From assembly GCF_040276085.1 (NCBI RefSeq), contig NZ_JBELOK010000005.1, forward strand, positions 1-64,000: DNA of 64,000 nucleotides, written 5' to 3'. Below the pieces are notes generated by a model, which was given only the letters and a program-made list of their open reading frames with translations, was not told where the DNA came from and searched no databases. The position numbers and the translations under genes were made by a program. Positions within the stretch are counted from its first letter, which is position 1. Every line of letters starts with the position of its first letter. This document shows, piece by piece, positions 8,717-17,365 of this stretch. This DNA comes from Castellaniella sp040276085. Its GTDB lineage: Bacteria > Pseudomonadota > Gammaproteobacteria > Burkholderiales > Burkholderiaceae_B.

Positions 8717-9905
8717 AACCAAACCCAATAACCTGTCCAAAGCACTGGAAGCCTATAAAGTCAGGGCGCTCGTTCTGCAAGGCGGTGGCGCACTGGGAGC
8801 CTACCAGGCAGGCGTTTTTGAAGGCCTGAACGAAGCCGGGACGGATCTGACAGATCTGGCCGGGATCTCCATCGGAGCGCTCAATATCGCCATCATCGCC
8901 GGCAACCCGCCCGAAAAACGGGTAGAGCGGCTGCACGAGTTTTGGGACACCATTTGCCAGCCTTATCTGGGCCCCGGCGCCAATCCGCTGGTAGAGCAAA
9001 GCCTTTTTGGCGTCAACGACATGGCCCGCCAGTTTCTGGGTGCCCTGCACGCAGGCAGCGCACTGGTGCTGGGCCAAAAAGGGTTTTTTCATCCACGGTT
9101 TCCACCCGCAGCCCTGTCAGCCAACCTGGATCCTTCGAGCGTCGGACACTACGACACACGCCCCCTGAAAAGCACTTTGGAAACCTTGTGTGATTTTGAT
9201 CGCATCAACGACACCGGCCTGCATGTCTCGGTGGGGGCCGTCAACGTCCGCACCGGCAACTTTGCGTTTTTTGACAACCGCAAAATACGGTTGCAGGCCG
9301 AGCACTTCATGGCGTCCGGCGCACTCCCCCCCGCATTTCCAGCCATCGAGATTGACGGCGAATACTACTGGGATGGCGGCCTGGTCTCCAACACCCCGCT
9401 GGCCCAGGTACTACAACAAAGACCCGAGCGCGACTCCCTGGTGTTTCAGGTGGATCTGTGGTCTGCCCGCGGGCCGGTGCCACGCAATATCAGCGAAATC
9501 AGCGATCGGGTACAGGATATCCGGTACTCCAGCCGTACGCGGATGGTGACGGACGAGATGCGGGCACACCGCAAAATGCAACGGCTGCTGCGCGGCGTAC
9601 TCGAACAGGTACCTGAGAAAGCCCGTGAAAAGGATGCCGTCTGCCGCCAAGCCGCCGAACTGGCCTGCGGGGCGCGCAGCAATATTATTCACCTGATCTA
9701 CCGCGATAAATCATACGAACAACATTTTCGGGATTTCCAGTTTGGCCCTGCCACCATGCGCGAACACTGGGCCAGCGGCCTGCTGGATATTCGCAACACT
9801 TTGGCGCATCCACAGTACCTGGCCATGCCCGACAACGCCGCAGGATTCATCACACACGACATCCACCGCACCGAGATCGAAGAAGCCATGGCTGCCAAAC
9901 AGTAA
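8709..9905 (+). CDS. Patatin-like phospholipase
   Basis: This 398-residue hydrolase has the patatin Ser-Asp dyad: oxyanion loop QGGGALGAYQAGV (about residues 24-36), nucleophile motif GISIG (residues 55-59) and DGGLVSNTP with the catalytic Asp (about 222). The rest matches the longer bacterial patatins with a DUF3734-type tail. It should hydrolyse acyl esters of lipids; no signal peptide is seen, so it is probably cytoplasmic or membrane-associated. A strong ribosome site (GGAGGG) lies 10 bases upstream, inside the end of the LysR gene. Confidence 0.9.
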   Translation: MAETKPNNLSKALEAYKVRALVLQGGGALGAYQAGVFEGLNEAGTDLTDLAGISIGALNIAIIAGNPPEKRVERLHEFWDTICQPYLGPGANPLVEQSLFGVNDMARQFLGALHAGSALVLGQKGFFHPRFPPAALSANLDPSSVGHYDTRPLKSTLETLCDFDRINDTGLHVSVGAVNVRTGNFAFFDNRKIRLQAEHFMASGALPPAFPAIEIDGEYYWDGGLVSNTPLAQVLQQRPERDSLVFQVDLWSARGPVPRNISEISDRVQDIRYSSRTRMVTDEMRAHRKMQRLLRGVLEQVPEKAREKDAVCRQAAELACGARSNIIHLIYRDKSYEQHFRDFQFGPATMREHWASGLLDIRNTLAHPQYLAMPDNAAGFITHDIHRTEIEEAMAAKQ

Positions 9906-9940
9906 GCATCGGTGGCAGGGAACCGCCCGCCACACCTCGC

Positions 9941-10894
9941 TTAGGCGCTTTTGGCGCTGCGCGTGGCGCCCTGCCCAGCCACGATTGCCGGGCGGCGGCC
10001 CAGCACCACGGCCGCAGCAGCTACCAGCACGGTACCTGCCACCTGCAGCGTCGTAATGGGCTCTCCCAGGAAAGCCCAGGCCAGAAACAAAATGGACACC
10101 GGGCCCAGCAAACCCAACTGAGCCGTGAGAGGCGCACCAATCCGGGCCACCGACCACATAATCATGAAGGTGGGAATCACGGTATTGACGGTGGCGTGAA
10201 TCAGGGACAAACCATACACAGGCCACGGCTGGTCAAGGCCTTCGAGCCCTTTGACACCAAAGAAATGCACCATGGTGACACCGGCAGAGACGGTCATCGC
10301 ATAGGCAACCAGCCGCGTGGCCGTGACGCGCTCGATGAGCTCTCCGGATCCGATCAGATACATGGCATACGAGAACGCGGCACCCAGTACACAGACCGAG
10401 CCCAGGATAACGTGCTCGCCCGCGATTGAAAGATCTGCCCAAAACACTAGGGCAACCCCCGCGTAGGCCAGCGCCATAGCCAACCATTGTCGCTGAGAAA
10501 TAGGCTTCTTGAGGAAAGCCGCCGAGATCAGGAGTACAAACGTCGGGGCCAGAAACAGAATCAGGCGTTCAAGCCCGGCTGAAATATATTGCAGGCCCAG
10601 AAAATCCAGGAAACTGGACAGGTAGTAGCCAATAAAGCCCAGCACAAAAATACGCCAGGCATCTTGTGCGCCAAGACGGGCAATCTGGCCTTGTCGCGCT
10701 TTTTTTGCCTGAAAACATGCAACAAGTGCAAAAAACGGCAAGGCCAGCAGCATCCGAAAGCCAATCACGTCCAGCGCATCCACACCGTGGAGATACAGCA
10801 GCTTGGCAACAATTGCCTTGGCAGAAAATAAGACAGCACCCAGGCCGGCCAGCACAAAGCCAACCCAAAACATGCGGCGCGACATCTCGGGCAT
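9941..10894 (-). CDS. DMT superfamily transporter (EamA)
   Basis: A 317-residue membrane protein with ten hydrophobic helices in two EamA repeats, as in drug/metabolite transporters. The substrate is unknown. The ATG lies only 4 bases from the 18-bp operator copy at 10899-10916, shared with the divergent marR, so the MarR protein may also repress this gene. There is no Shine-Dalgarno before the first ATG; the ATG three codons on (10885) is an alternative start. Confidence 0.85.
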   Translation of the reverse strand: MPEMSRRMFWVGFVLAGLGAVLFSAKAIVAKLLYLHGVDALDVIGFRMLLALPFFALVACFQAKKARQGQIARLGAQDAWRIFVLGFIGYYLSSFLDFLGLQYISAGLERLILFLAPTFVLLISAAFLKKPISQRQWLAMALAYAGVALVFWADLSIAGEHVILGSVCVLGAAFSYAMYLIGSGELIERVTATRLVAYAMTVSAGVTMVHFFGVKGLEGLDQPWPVYGLSLIHATVNTVIPTFMIMWSVARIGAPLTAQLGLLGPVSILFLAWAFLGEPITTLQVAGTVLVAAAAVVLGRRPAIVAGQGATRSAKSA

Positions 10895-10898
10895 AATT

Positions 10899-10916
10899 TA
10901 ATTGCCTAGTCAGATA
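10899..10916. promoter_or_regulatory. MarR operator, copy 1
   Basis: TAATTGCCTAGTCAGATA, centred on CTAG with TGnCTAGnCA symmetry, occurs here between the DMT transporter and marR and again, identically over 18 bp, at 11528-11545. A duplicated near-palindrome on both sides of a marR gene is what an autoregulated MarR operator looks like. Confidence 0.75.
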
Positions 10917-10937
10917 TTGATGAGGTAAAATTCTAGC

Positions 10938-11486
10938 ATGCCAGTGCCTCCTATTTCGCCCGCACCATCCGCCAACACGGTGGCCCAGGGCACCTCCAAT
11001 TGCTTTTACTCCGACCGGCTCGGCGATCTCAACGCCGACCGCAACGTGGGTCTGTTGATCCGGCAACTGCATATTTTGTTTCATCGCATCATCGATCTGC
11101 GCACCGCACCGCTTGGCCTCACAGCCAATCAGTGGCGCCCCTTGCTGCTGATCGAGCACAAGGGGATGGATACCCCGGCCGAGCTTGCCCGCGCCATGAA
11201 TGTTGATTCGGGTGCCATCACCCGCATGCTGGATCGCCTGGAAGCCAAGAAATTTGTACGGCGAGAGCGCTGCGACACAGACCGCCGGGTGGTTAAAATC
11301 AACGTCACCGACGAAGGCCTGGCCTTGTCCAAGCAAGTGATTCCCATCATTGCCGACGTACTGAATCTGCATCTGCAGGGCTTCTCGGAGGATGAAATCC
11401 GCATGCTGCTGGCCTTGCTCAAGCGCATGATCAGTAACGGCGAACAAGCGCTACTGTCGGTAGATACACCCCCCTCCGCTAAATAA
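10938..11486 (+). CDS. MarR family repressor of the efflux operon
   Basis: This 182-residue protein has the MarR winged helix (LTANQWRPLLLIEHKGMDTPAELARAMNV..., wing DRRVVKINVTDEG). A 50-residue N-terminal tail precedes the core. It is followed directly by the three efflux genes, and the same 18-bp operator lies before both transcription units. It most likely represses itself and the efflux operon and releases DNA on binding a drug or phenolic ligand. GAGG 12 bases upstream serves the ATG. Confidence 0.9.
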   Translation: MPVPPISPAPSANTVAQGTSNCFYSDRLGDLNADRNVGLLIRQLHILFHRIIDLRTAPLGLTANQWRPLLLIEHKGMDTPAELARAMNVDSGAITRMLDRLEAKKFVRRERCDTDRRVVKINVTDEGLALSKQVIPIIADVLNLHLQGFSEDEIRMLLALLKRMISNGEQALLSVDTPPSAK

Positions 11487-11525
11487 TACCCATCACCTTT
11501 TGATCAGTTTCCGGTCTTTTTCCGA

Positions 11526-11545
11526 TATAATTGCCTAGTCAGATA
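11526..11545 (+). promoter_or_regulatory. Efflux operon promoter with MarR operator, copy 2
   Basis: A perfect -10 box TATAAT (11526-11531) overlaps the second copy of the 18-bp operator (11528-11545). Repressor bound here would block polymerase directly. A convincing -35 box is not seen at the right spacing. Confidence 0.75.
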
Positions 11546-11580
11546 ATGATCCTATCAACTACTTTAAGCTTGCTGTCAGC

Positions 11581-13026
11581 ATGAAGCCGTTTATCTCCCT
11601 TATGCTGGTGTTGTCCCTGGCAGCCTGCGCCCCGATGACGCCCCAACCGCCAGAGATTCAGGCACTTACCGCCGAACACCTCGACCTGCGGGCCAGCCCG
11701 GCCCTCCAGTGGCCCACCGAACACTGGTGGTCCCGCTACAAAGACCCTCAGCTCGATCACCTGATTGATCAGGCGTTGTCGGCCAATCCATCACTGCAGC
11801 AAGCCGCCGCACGCGTGCGCAGCGCCCAGGCCGCCGCACGCGGCGCACGAGCGGTGCAATGGCCACAAGTCAACGCCGCCTACCACCTGACGCGCGAACG
11901 CCTGAGTGAACACTACATTTATCCCCCTCCATTGGCCGGCTCATATCAGTCGGATACGGCGCTGACATTACAGCTGGACTTCGACCTGGATCTGTGGGGC
12001 AAGCACAAGGCTTTGGCCATGGCCGCCCGGCAGCGCGCCGATGCAGCTGAGGCATCCCGCCAGCAGGCGCACACCATACTGATATCGGCAGTCGCCCAGG
12101 GGTATTTTCAGCTGCAGGATGCACGCGCCCAGGCCGAGACCATCGAGTCCATCGTCACCAAGCTGAATGACGCCCTGCATATCACGCAAGACCGTTACAA
12201 AAACGGTCTGGGCACCCAGGTGGATGTTGATCAGGCGGATTCTGCTGTTTCATCCGCCCAAGTGCAGCTAAGCCAGGCGCGCAACAACGTCGAGCTGCTG
12301 CATCACCAGCTGGCTGCCCTGCTGGGGCTGTCGCCCAGGCAACTGTCGGCACTCTCGGCACAAACCTATGCCCCACTACCCCAGACAACACTGGATGATA
12401 TGCCACTGGCTCTGCTGGGGCGCAGGGCTGATGTCGTGGCTGCACGTCTGCAGGCAGAAGCCGCAGGCGCAGAAGTCTCTGCCGCAAAGGCGGATTTCCT
12501 GCCCAACATCAGTTTGTCTGCCGCAGCAGGCTACTTGTCTTTGGGAATGGATAAGCTGTTTCTTGGCGGCAGCAAAAACTATAGTGCCGGCCCCGTCATC
12601 ACGCTGCCAGTGTTCCATGCGGGCGCACTCAACGCCCAACTGCAGGGCCAACGAGCAGCACGCGATGCCGCCATCGCCCAGTACAACCAGACCGTACTGA
12701 ACGCCATCCGTGAGGTGGCCGATGCCAGCAGCTCGATTCGCTCGTTGCGTGAGCAGATTGGCCACCAAGAGGCCAGTTTAAAGGCCATCACATCCGCCTA
12801 CGATGTTGCACTGGAACGCTATCGCGGTGGTTTGGGCAATTTTGTACAGGTGCTGACCGCGCAAAGCGAAGCCCTGAAGCAGGCCGTGCAAACCACTGAC
12901 CTGCACGCCCGCGCCTATCTCCTCGATGTCCAGCTGGCCACCGCCCTGGGCGGTGGATACCAGCAGCCAGAGGCTGCCCCTGACGGCAACACCGCAACCC
13001 CTTCCCAGCCCCATTCTCGCGATTAA
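11581..13026 (+). CDS. Outer-membrane efflux lipoprotein (NodT/OprM type)
   Basis: A 481-residue TolC-family channel, outer part of a tripartite pump. The N terminus is a lipoprotein signal (MKPFISLMLVLSLAACAPM, lipobox LAAC with Cys17). Two repeats of long helices follow, typical of the periplasmic barrel, with the family hallmark LGRRADVVAARLQAEAA. It lies behind the MarR-type promoter and 12 bases before emrA, so it supplies the outer-membrane exit for the EmrAB-like pump. Confidence 0.9.
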   Translation: MKPFISLMLVLSLAACAPMTPQPPEIQALTAEHLDLRASPALQWPTEHWWSRYKDPQLDHLIDQALSANPSLQQAAARVRSAQAAARGARAVQWPQVNAAYHLTRERLSEHYIYPPPLAGSYQSDTALTLQLDFDLDLWGKHKALAMAARQRADAAEASRQQAHTILISAVAQGYFQLQDARAQAETIESIVTKLNDALHITQDRYKNGLGTQVDVDQADSAVSSAQVQLSQARNNVELLHHQLAALLGLSPRQLSALSAQTYAPLPQTTLDDMPLALLGRRADVVAARLQAEAAGAEVSAAKADFLPNISLSAAAGYLSLGMDKLFLGGSKNYSAGPVITLPVFHAGALNAQLQGQRAARDAAIAQYNQTVLNAIREVADASSSIRSLREQIGHQEASLKAITSAYDVALERYRGGLGNFVQVLTAQSEALKQAVQTTDLHARAYLLDVQLATALGGGYQQPEAAPDGNTATPSQPHSRD

Positions 13027-13038
13027 TTCTTGGCTATC

Positions 13039-14259
13039 ATGACCGCACAAAGCTCCCACTCCAGGCCAACACGCCAACGCCTGTTGCTCATCGCCACCGT
13101 CGTCTTTATTGTTTTTGCACTGCTATACGGCGCCTGGTGGATGATTTTTGCATCGCACTACGAATCCACCGACGATGCCTACGTACATGGCAATCTGGTG
13201 CCTATCAGCACCCAGATCCCGGGCACGGTCGTCTCCATTGACGTCGATGACACCCAAACCATCCGGCAAGGAAAACCATTGCTTGTGCTGGATGACAGTG
13301 ACACCCGGATTGCGCTGGCCCAGGCGCAGGCCGCTCTGGCCCAGACGGTACGCCATACGCAAACCTTGTTTGTCCAAAACGACGCACTGGCTGCCAATGT
13401 GGATGTGGGCGAAGCCAACGTCGAGCAGGCGCAAACCCTGCTGCACAAGGCACAAAATGATTTGAAGCGCCGCAGCGCACTACGCCAATCGGGTGGGGTA
13501 AGCGGCGAAGAAATCCTGCACGCCCAAGTAGCCGTCAAATCTGCCCAGGCCAGTGTCGCACAGGCGCGGGCCGGGTTGGCAGCGTCCAAAGCCAAGCTTG
13601 CCACCAACCAGGCGCTGACGCGTGGCAGCAGTGTCACAACCCATCCAGATGTGCAACAGGCCGCCGATCAGGTGCGCCAGGCATGGCTGGCTCAGCAGCG
13701 CACACACATATTTGCGCCCGTTGGCGGCATGGTTGCGCAACGCTCGGTGCAACTGGGACAACGGGTGCAACCCGGGGCCCCCTTGATGACCATTGTGCCG
13801 CTTGACAGCCTGTGGGTAGAAGCCAACTTCAAGGAAAACCAGCTGCACGGGATGCAGCCCGGCCAACGTGTCACCCTGGTGTCCGATTTGTACGGCAGCG
13901 ACGTCACCTATCACGGCACTGTCGAGGGGGTTTCTGCCGGTAGCGGTGGCGCCTTTGCATTGCTGCCTGCCCAAAATGCCAGCGGCAACTGGATCAAAGT
14001 TATCCAGCGCGTGCCGGTGCGCATCCAGCTCGATTCCGAGGAACTTGAAAAACATCCTCTGCGCGTGGGTCTGTCCATGACCGCCGAGGTGGATCTCACT
14101 CCGGCCACTGCCGCGCAAGGTTCAGAGACCCGCCCGGCATCCACCACGCAGGCCCAGCCAGCAACCGCAACACGGCTAAGCACGCAGATCTATGACCATG
14201 ATTCTGCCGAAGTCGATGCCCTCATCCAGAAGATCATTCAGGAAAATCTGGCCTCATGA
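13039..14259 (+). CDS. emrA: EmrA-like membrane fusion protein
   Basis: A 406-residue HlyD-family adaptor: one N-terminal helix (LLLIATVVFIVFALLYGAWWM), a lipoyl half-motif (STDDAYVHGNLVPISTQIPG), a long alpha-helical hairpin rich in Gln and Ala, then the second lipoyl half and beta-barrel. It bridges the inner-membrane EmrB pump to the outer-membrane channel. The frame allows a TTG at 13030, but ATG at 13039 is more likely. Its last 4 bases overlap the emrB start (ATGA), indicating translational coupling. Confidence 0.9.
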   Translation: MTAQSSHSRPTRQRLLLIATVVFIVFALLYGAWWMIFASHYESTDDAYVHGNLVPISTQIPGTVVSIDVDDTQTIRQGKPLLVLDDSDTRIALAQAQAALAQTVRHTQTLFVQNDALAANVDVGEANVEQAQTLLHKAQNDLKRRSALRQSGGVSGEEILHAQVAVKSAQASVAQARAGLAASKAKLATNQALTRGSSVTTHPDVQQAADQVRQAWLAQQRTHIFAPVGGMVAQRSVQLGQRVQPGAPLMTIVPLDSLWVEANFKENQLHGMQPGQRVTLVSDLYGSDVTYHGTVEGVSAGSGGAFALLPAQNASGNWIKVIQRVPVRIQLDSEELEKHPLRVGLSMTAEVDLTPATAAQGSETRPASTTQAQPATATRLSTQIYDHDSAEVDALIQKIIQENLAS

Positions 14260-15860
14260 GCAATGCCACCACGGTCGATCCGGCCGCAACGCCACCCGCC
14301 GGGCCTACGCCTGCCCCTCCGGACACCGGCTACGCGCCACTGGAAGGCAGCGCCCGCACGTTTGGCACCATCGCAGTATCTGCTGCGGTGTTCATGAACG
14401 TACTCGACTCTTCCATCGCCAATGTATCCATCCCGACCATTGCCGGCAATCTGGGGGTGAGCACCACCCAGGGCACCTGGGTGATTACCTCGTTTGCTGT
14501 CGCAAACGCCATCACCGTTCCACTGACAGGCTGGCTGACCCAGTACTTTGGTCAAGTGCGCCTGTTCGTCATCTCCACGCTGTTGTTTGTCCTGAGCTCC
14601 TGGCTATGCGGCTTTGCCTGGTCGTTTGAATCTCTGGTGTTTTTCCGCGTGCTGCAAGGCGCAGTGGCGGGACCCATGATTCCGCTGTCGCAATCCCTGA
14701 TGCTGGCCAGTTACCCACGGGCCAAGGCCGGCATGGCACTGGCCTTATGGTCGATGACCATACTGGTGGGGCCTATTGCCGGCCCCTTGCTGGGCGGCTG
14801 GATATCCGACAATTATTCGTGGTCCTGGATCTTTTATATCAATGTGCCCGTAGGTCTGCTGGCTGCATGGGGCTCCTGGCGGGTGTACAAAACACGTGAA
14901 TCCAAGCGCATCCGCCTACCCATCGACCGCATGGGCCTGTGCCTGCTGGTGGTCTGGGTGGGGGCCCTGCAGATCATGCTGGACAAGGGCAAGGATCTGG
15001 ACTGGTTTGCCAGCCCGTTGATCGGCATTTTGGCCGTGATCTCGGTGGTGGCGTTTGTCTATTTTGTGATCTGGGAACTGACCGCCGCCCATCCGGTGGT
15101 GGATCTCACCCTATTTGCAGAGCGCAACTTCACCGCTGGCACGGTTGCGCTTTCCATTGCCTATGGCGTGTTCTTTGGCACGGTGGTATTGCTGCCCCTA
15201 TGGCTGCAAAACACCATGGGATACACCGCCACCTGGGCGGGCGTAGCGGCCGCCCCTGTGGGGATACTGGCGATTATTTTCTCGCCCATCGTCGGCAAAC
15301 TGCTGGCCCGCCACGACCCTCGCCTCATCGCTACAGTGGCATTTTTGATTTTCTCCCTGATCAGCTACATGAGGGCGCAATACAGCACCAATGTCGACCT
15401 CTATGGGGTCATGCTGCCAACGTTCATTCAGGGCGCGGCCATGGCAACGTTTTTCATCCCGCTCACCACCCTCTCGTTGTCAGGACTACGGCCAGACCGC
15501 ATCCCGGCGGCGGCAGGCCTCACCAACTTTGTGCGGCTGGTGTGCGGTGCCTTCGGCACATCCATCACCACCACTATCTGGGATAACCGCGCAATCATGC
15601 ACCATGCCCACATGACCGAGGCAGCCAGGCCGGGAGAGCCCGCATTTGACCATGTGATGAACGGGCTGAACAACATGGGCATCGATACCCAGCACGGGGC
15701 TGCCCTGCTGGATCAAGTGATCAACCAGCAGGCCTATACGATGTCGGCCACCGATTTCTTCTATATATCGACGTTTATTTTCTTGCTGCTGATCGGCCTG
15801 ATCTGGCTGGCCAAGCCCAAAACATCCGACCACGGGGCAGTGTCAGGCGGCGCCCACTAG
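14256..15860 (+). CDS. emrB: EmrB/QacA-type MFS drug exporter (DHA2)
   Basis: A 534-residue proton-drug antiporter with 14 hydrophobic helices. The DHA2 signature of helix 1 (FMNVLDSSIANVSIPTIAG) and motif C region (MTILVGPIAGPLLGGWI) are present. With the preceding adaptor and channel it forms a complete tripartite pump, controlled by the upstream MarR protein. Substrates of relatives are hydrophobic toxins and uncouplers. Start and stop of neighbours overlap by ATGA. Confidence 0.92.
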   Translation: MSNATTVDPAATPPAGPTPAPPDTGYAPLEGSARTFGTIAVSAAVFMNVLDSSIANVSIPTIAGNLGVSTTQGTWVITSFAVANAITVPLTGWLTQYFGQVRLFVISTLLFVLSSWLCGFAWSFESLVFFRVLQGAVAGPMIPLSQSLMLASYPRAKAGMALALWSMTILVGPIAGPLLGGWISDNYSWSWIFYINVPVGLLAAWGSWRVYKTRESKRIRLPIDRMGLCLLVVWVGALQIMLDKGKDLDWFASPLIGILAVISVVAFVYFVIWELTAAHPVVDLTLFAERNFTAGTVALSIAYGVFFGTVVLLPLWLQNTMGYTATWAGVAAAPVGILAIIFSPIVGKLLARHDPRLIATVAFLIFSLISYMRAQYSTNVDLYGVMLPTFIQGAAMATFFIPLTTLSLSGLRPDRIPAAAGLTNFVRLVCGAFGTSITTTIWDNRAIMHHAHMTEAARPGEPAFDHVMNGLNNMGIDTQHGAALLDQVINQQAYTMSATDFFYISTFIFLLLIGLIWLAKPKTSDHGAVSGGAH

Positions 15861-15874
15861 GCCACAGCGAACCG

Positions 15875-16699
15875 CTAGGGTGCGCCGGCACCCTGGCGCC
15901 GCACCGTAAGACTTTGTGCGGCTGTGCCCACCGGGCCATGGATGTCGCTAAGCACCGAGAAGGTCTCGCCCAAGCCTGAGGGCCCAAATGCCACACGGGT
16001 GTCAAACCCAACCCAACCCGCCTGAGGCCGGCGCACAAAGTGGATGGTGAGATCGACATTGGCAAAAAACACCTGCCGCGGATCCTGGCGAACGGCCAGG
16101 CCATTGGCGGTGTCGATCAGCTTGACGAAGCCAGCCACAGGAGGATCTGATTCTCCGGCCACAAGAGAAAAGGGCGTGCGCAGCCAGGTGCTTGCCCGAC
16201 CTGGCCGCGCATCCGCAGCCTGCCGTGCCTCGAGCGAGGCAATATAGCCCCCATCCCAAATGGACGAAAATGCCAATGCGGGCATTGCATCGGGTGGTGG
16301 CAAGCTGGCCCATTCGGTGCCCTGCACGGCCTGGGTATCCGAAGCACACAGGCGCCACACCCGGGCATGGATGCTGGTTTGGCCGCCATGCATCATCCGC
16401 GCCTCGATAAGCTCGATGGAACGCCCCGGACGCACCATGTTCACGTCGATGGTGAACGGGCCCGAATGGATCACACCCAGCACATCAAACGACACCCGGG
16501 AGATGAGCTTGTCACTGGGTAGTTGACGCTCAATCTCTGCCAACACCAGGCCTGAGGCCGGTGACAGATGCTGCTCTCCGGGCTGCCAGGCCCCCTGGGC
16601 GTGCAGCGTAGACACCAGTTGATCGCCATCGCGCACGTAGAAAGCGTCGGGATATGGCGTGTTGTCGTGACCAAGATGTCGATTGATGGCGTTAGGCAT
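15875..16699 (-). CDS. Acyl-CoA thioesterase family protein
   Basis: A 274-residue protein of the thioesterase-like superfamily (double hotdog, TesB-like). Typical segments are the N-terminal hotdog with RVSFDVLGVIHSGPFTIDVNMVRPGRSIELIEARM and the C-terminal NVDLTIHFVRRPQAGWVGFD. It should hydrolyse acyl-CoA thioesters; the substrate is unknown. It converges on the emrB gene with 14 bases between stops. Confidence 0.75.
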   Translation of the reverse strand: MPNAINRHLGHDNTPYPDAFYVRDGDQLVSTLHAQGAWQPGEQHLSPASGLVLAEIERQLPSDKLISRVSFDVLGVIHSGPFTIDVNMVRPGRSIELIEARMMHGGQTSIHARVWRLCASDTQAVQGTEWASLPPPDAMPALAFSSIWDGGYIASLEARQAADARPGRASTWLRTPFSLVAGESDPPVAGFVKLIDTANGLAVRQDPRQVFFANVDLTIHFVRRPQAGWVGFDTRVAFGPSGLGETFSVLSDIHGPVGTAAQSLTVRRQGAGAP

Positions 16700-16828
16700 G
16701 CCGGGAGTATAGAGGCATTAGGAGGGCTGCCGCCACCGGTTCAGAGCCAAATATGAACCACCAACGCGTGCAATATCTGTAAAAACAAAACGCCAACCGC
16801 AAGGGCTGGCGTAAGTGCTTGAATTAAT

Positions 16829-16904
16829 TGGTGCCGGCTAGAGGAGTCGAACCCCCGACCTTCTCATTACGAATGAGCTGCTCTACCAACTGAGCTAAGC
16901 CGGC
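16829..16904 (-). tRNA. tRNA-Thr (CGT)
   Basis: The minus strand folds as a complete cloverleaf: acceptor GCCGGCT/AGCCGGC, D arm GCTC/GAGC, anticodon loop TTCGTAA (anticodon CGT), T arm GGGGG-TTCGACT-CCTCT, and an encoded CCA end at 16829-16831. The G-A mismatch at 27-43 is also found in Escherichia coli thrW. A TATAAT box lies about 55 bases upstream. Confidence 0.97.
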
Positions 16905-16966
16905 CGTGGTGCCAACAGGCAAACCACTAAAGGTAGGCACTAACCCACCAAAGCCAGCTATTATAC

Positions 16967-17365
16967 ATGGAATTTTCTGAGCAAATGGGTGGTGTCATGG
17001 CGTTGATTCCGGGTCTGATGATTGTAGCGGCGGCGCTGCCGTATGCGGCTGCAATGGCCGCCAAAGCGGGTGGCCAGCAGTTTGACAACAACAACCCGCG
17101 CCCCTGGCTGGCAGCCCAGCAAGGGTGGCGCGCCAGGGCCAATGCCGCACAAACCAATCTGTTTGAAGGCCTGCCGTTTTTTTATGCAGCTGTCTTGTAT
17201 GCCCTGTACATACAAGTGCCCGCCACACACATTGCCACCTTGATGGGCATCTGGATATTTTTGCGGATTTTGTTCATCCTGGCCTATATCCTGGGACGAG
17301 GCACCTTAAGATCCATCATCTGGGGTGCTTCGCTGCTGGTCAATATCGCGATCGTACTGTCCTGA
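16967..17365 (+). CDS. MAPEG family inner-membrane protein
   Basis: A 132-residue membrane protein with four hydrophobic helices and MAPEG features: RANAAQTNLFEGLPFF followed by a tyrosine-rich helix and RILFILAYILGRGTLRS. Eukaryotic MAPEG proteins handle glutathione and eicosanoids; bacterial ones are mostly uncharacterised. Its last 60 bases overlap, antisense, the 3' end of the AI-2E family permease gene. Confidence 0.85.
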   Translation: MEFSEQMGGVMALIPGLMIVAAALPYAAAMAAKAGGQQFDNNNPRPWLAAQQGWRARANAAQTNLFEGLPFFYAAVLYALYIQVPATHIATLMGIWIFLRILFILAYILGRGTLRSIIWGASLLVNIAIVLS

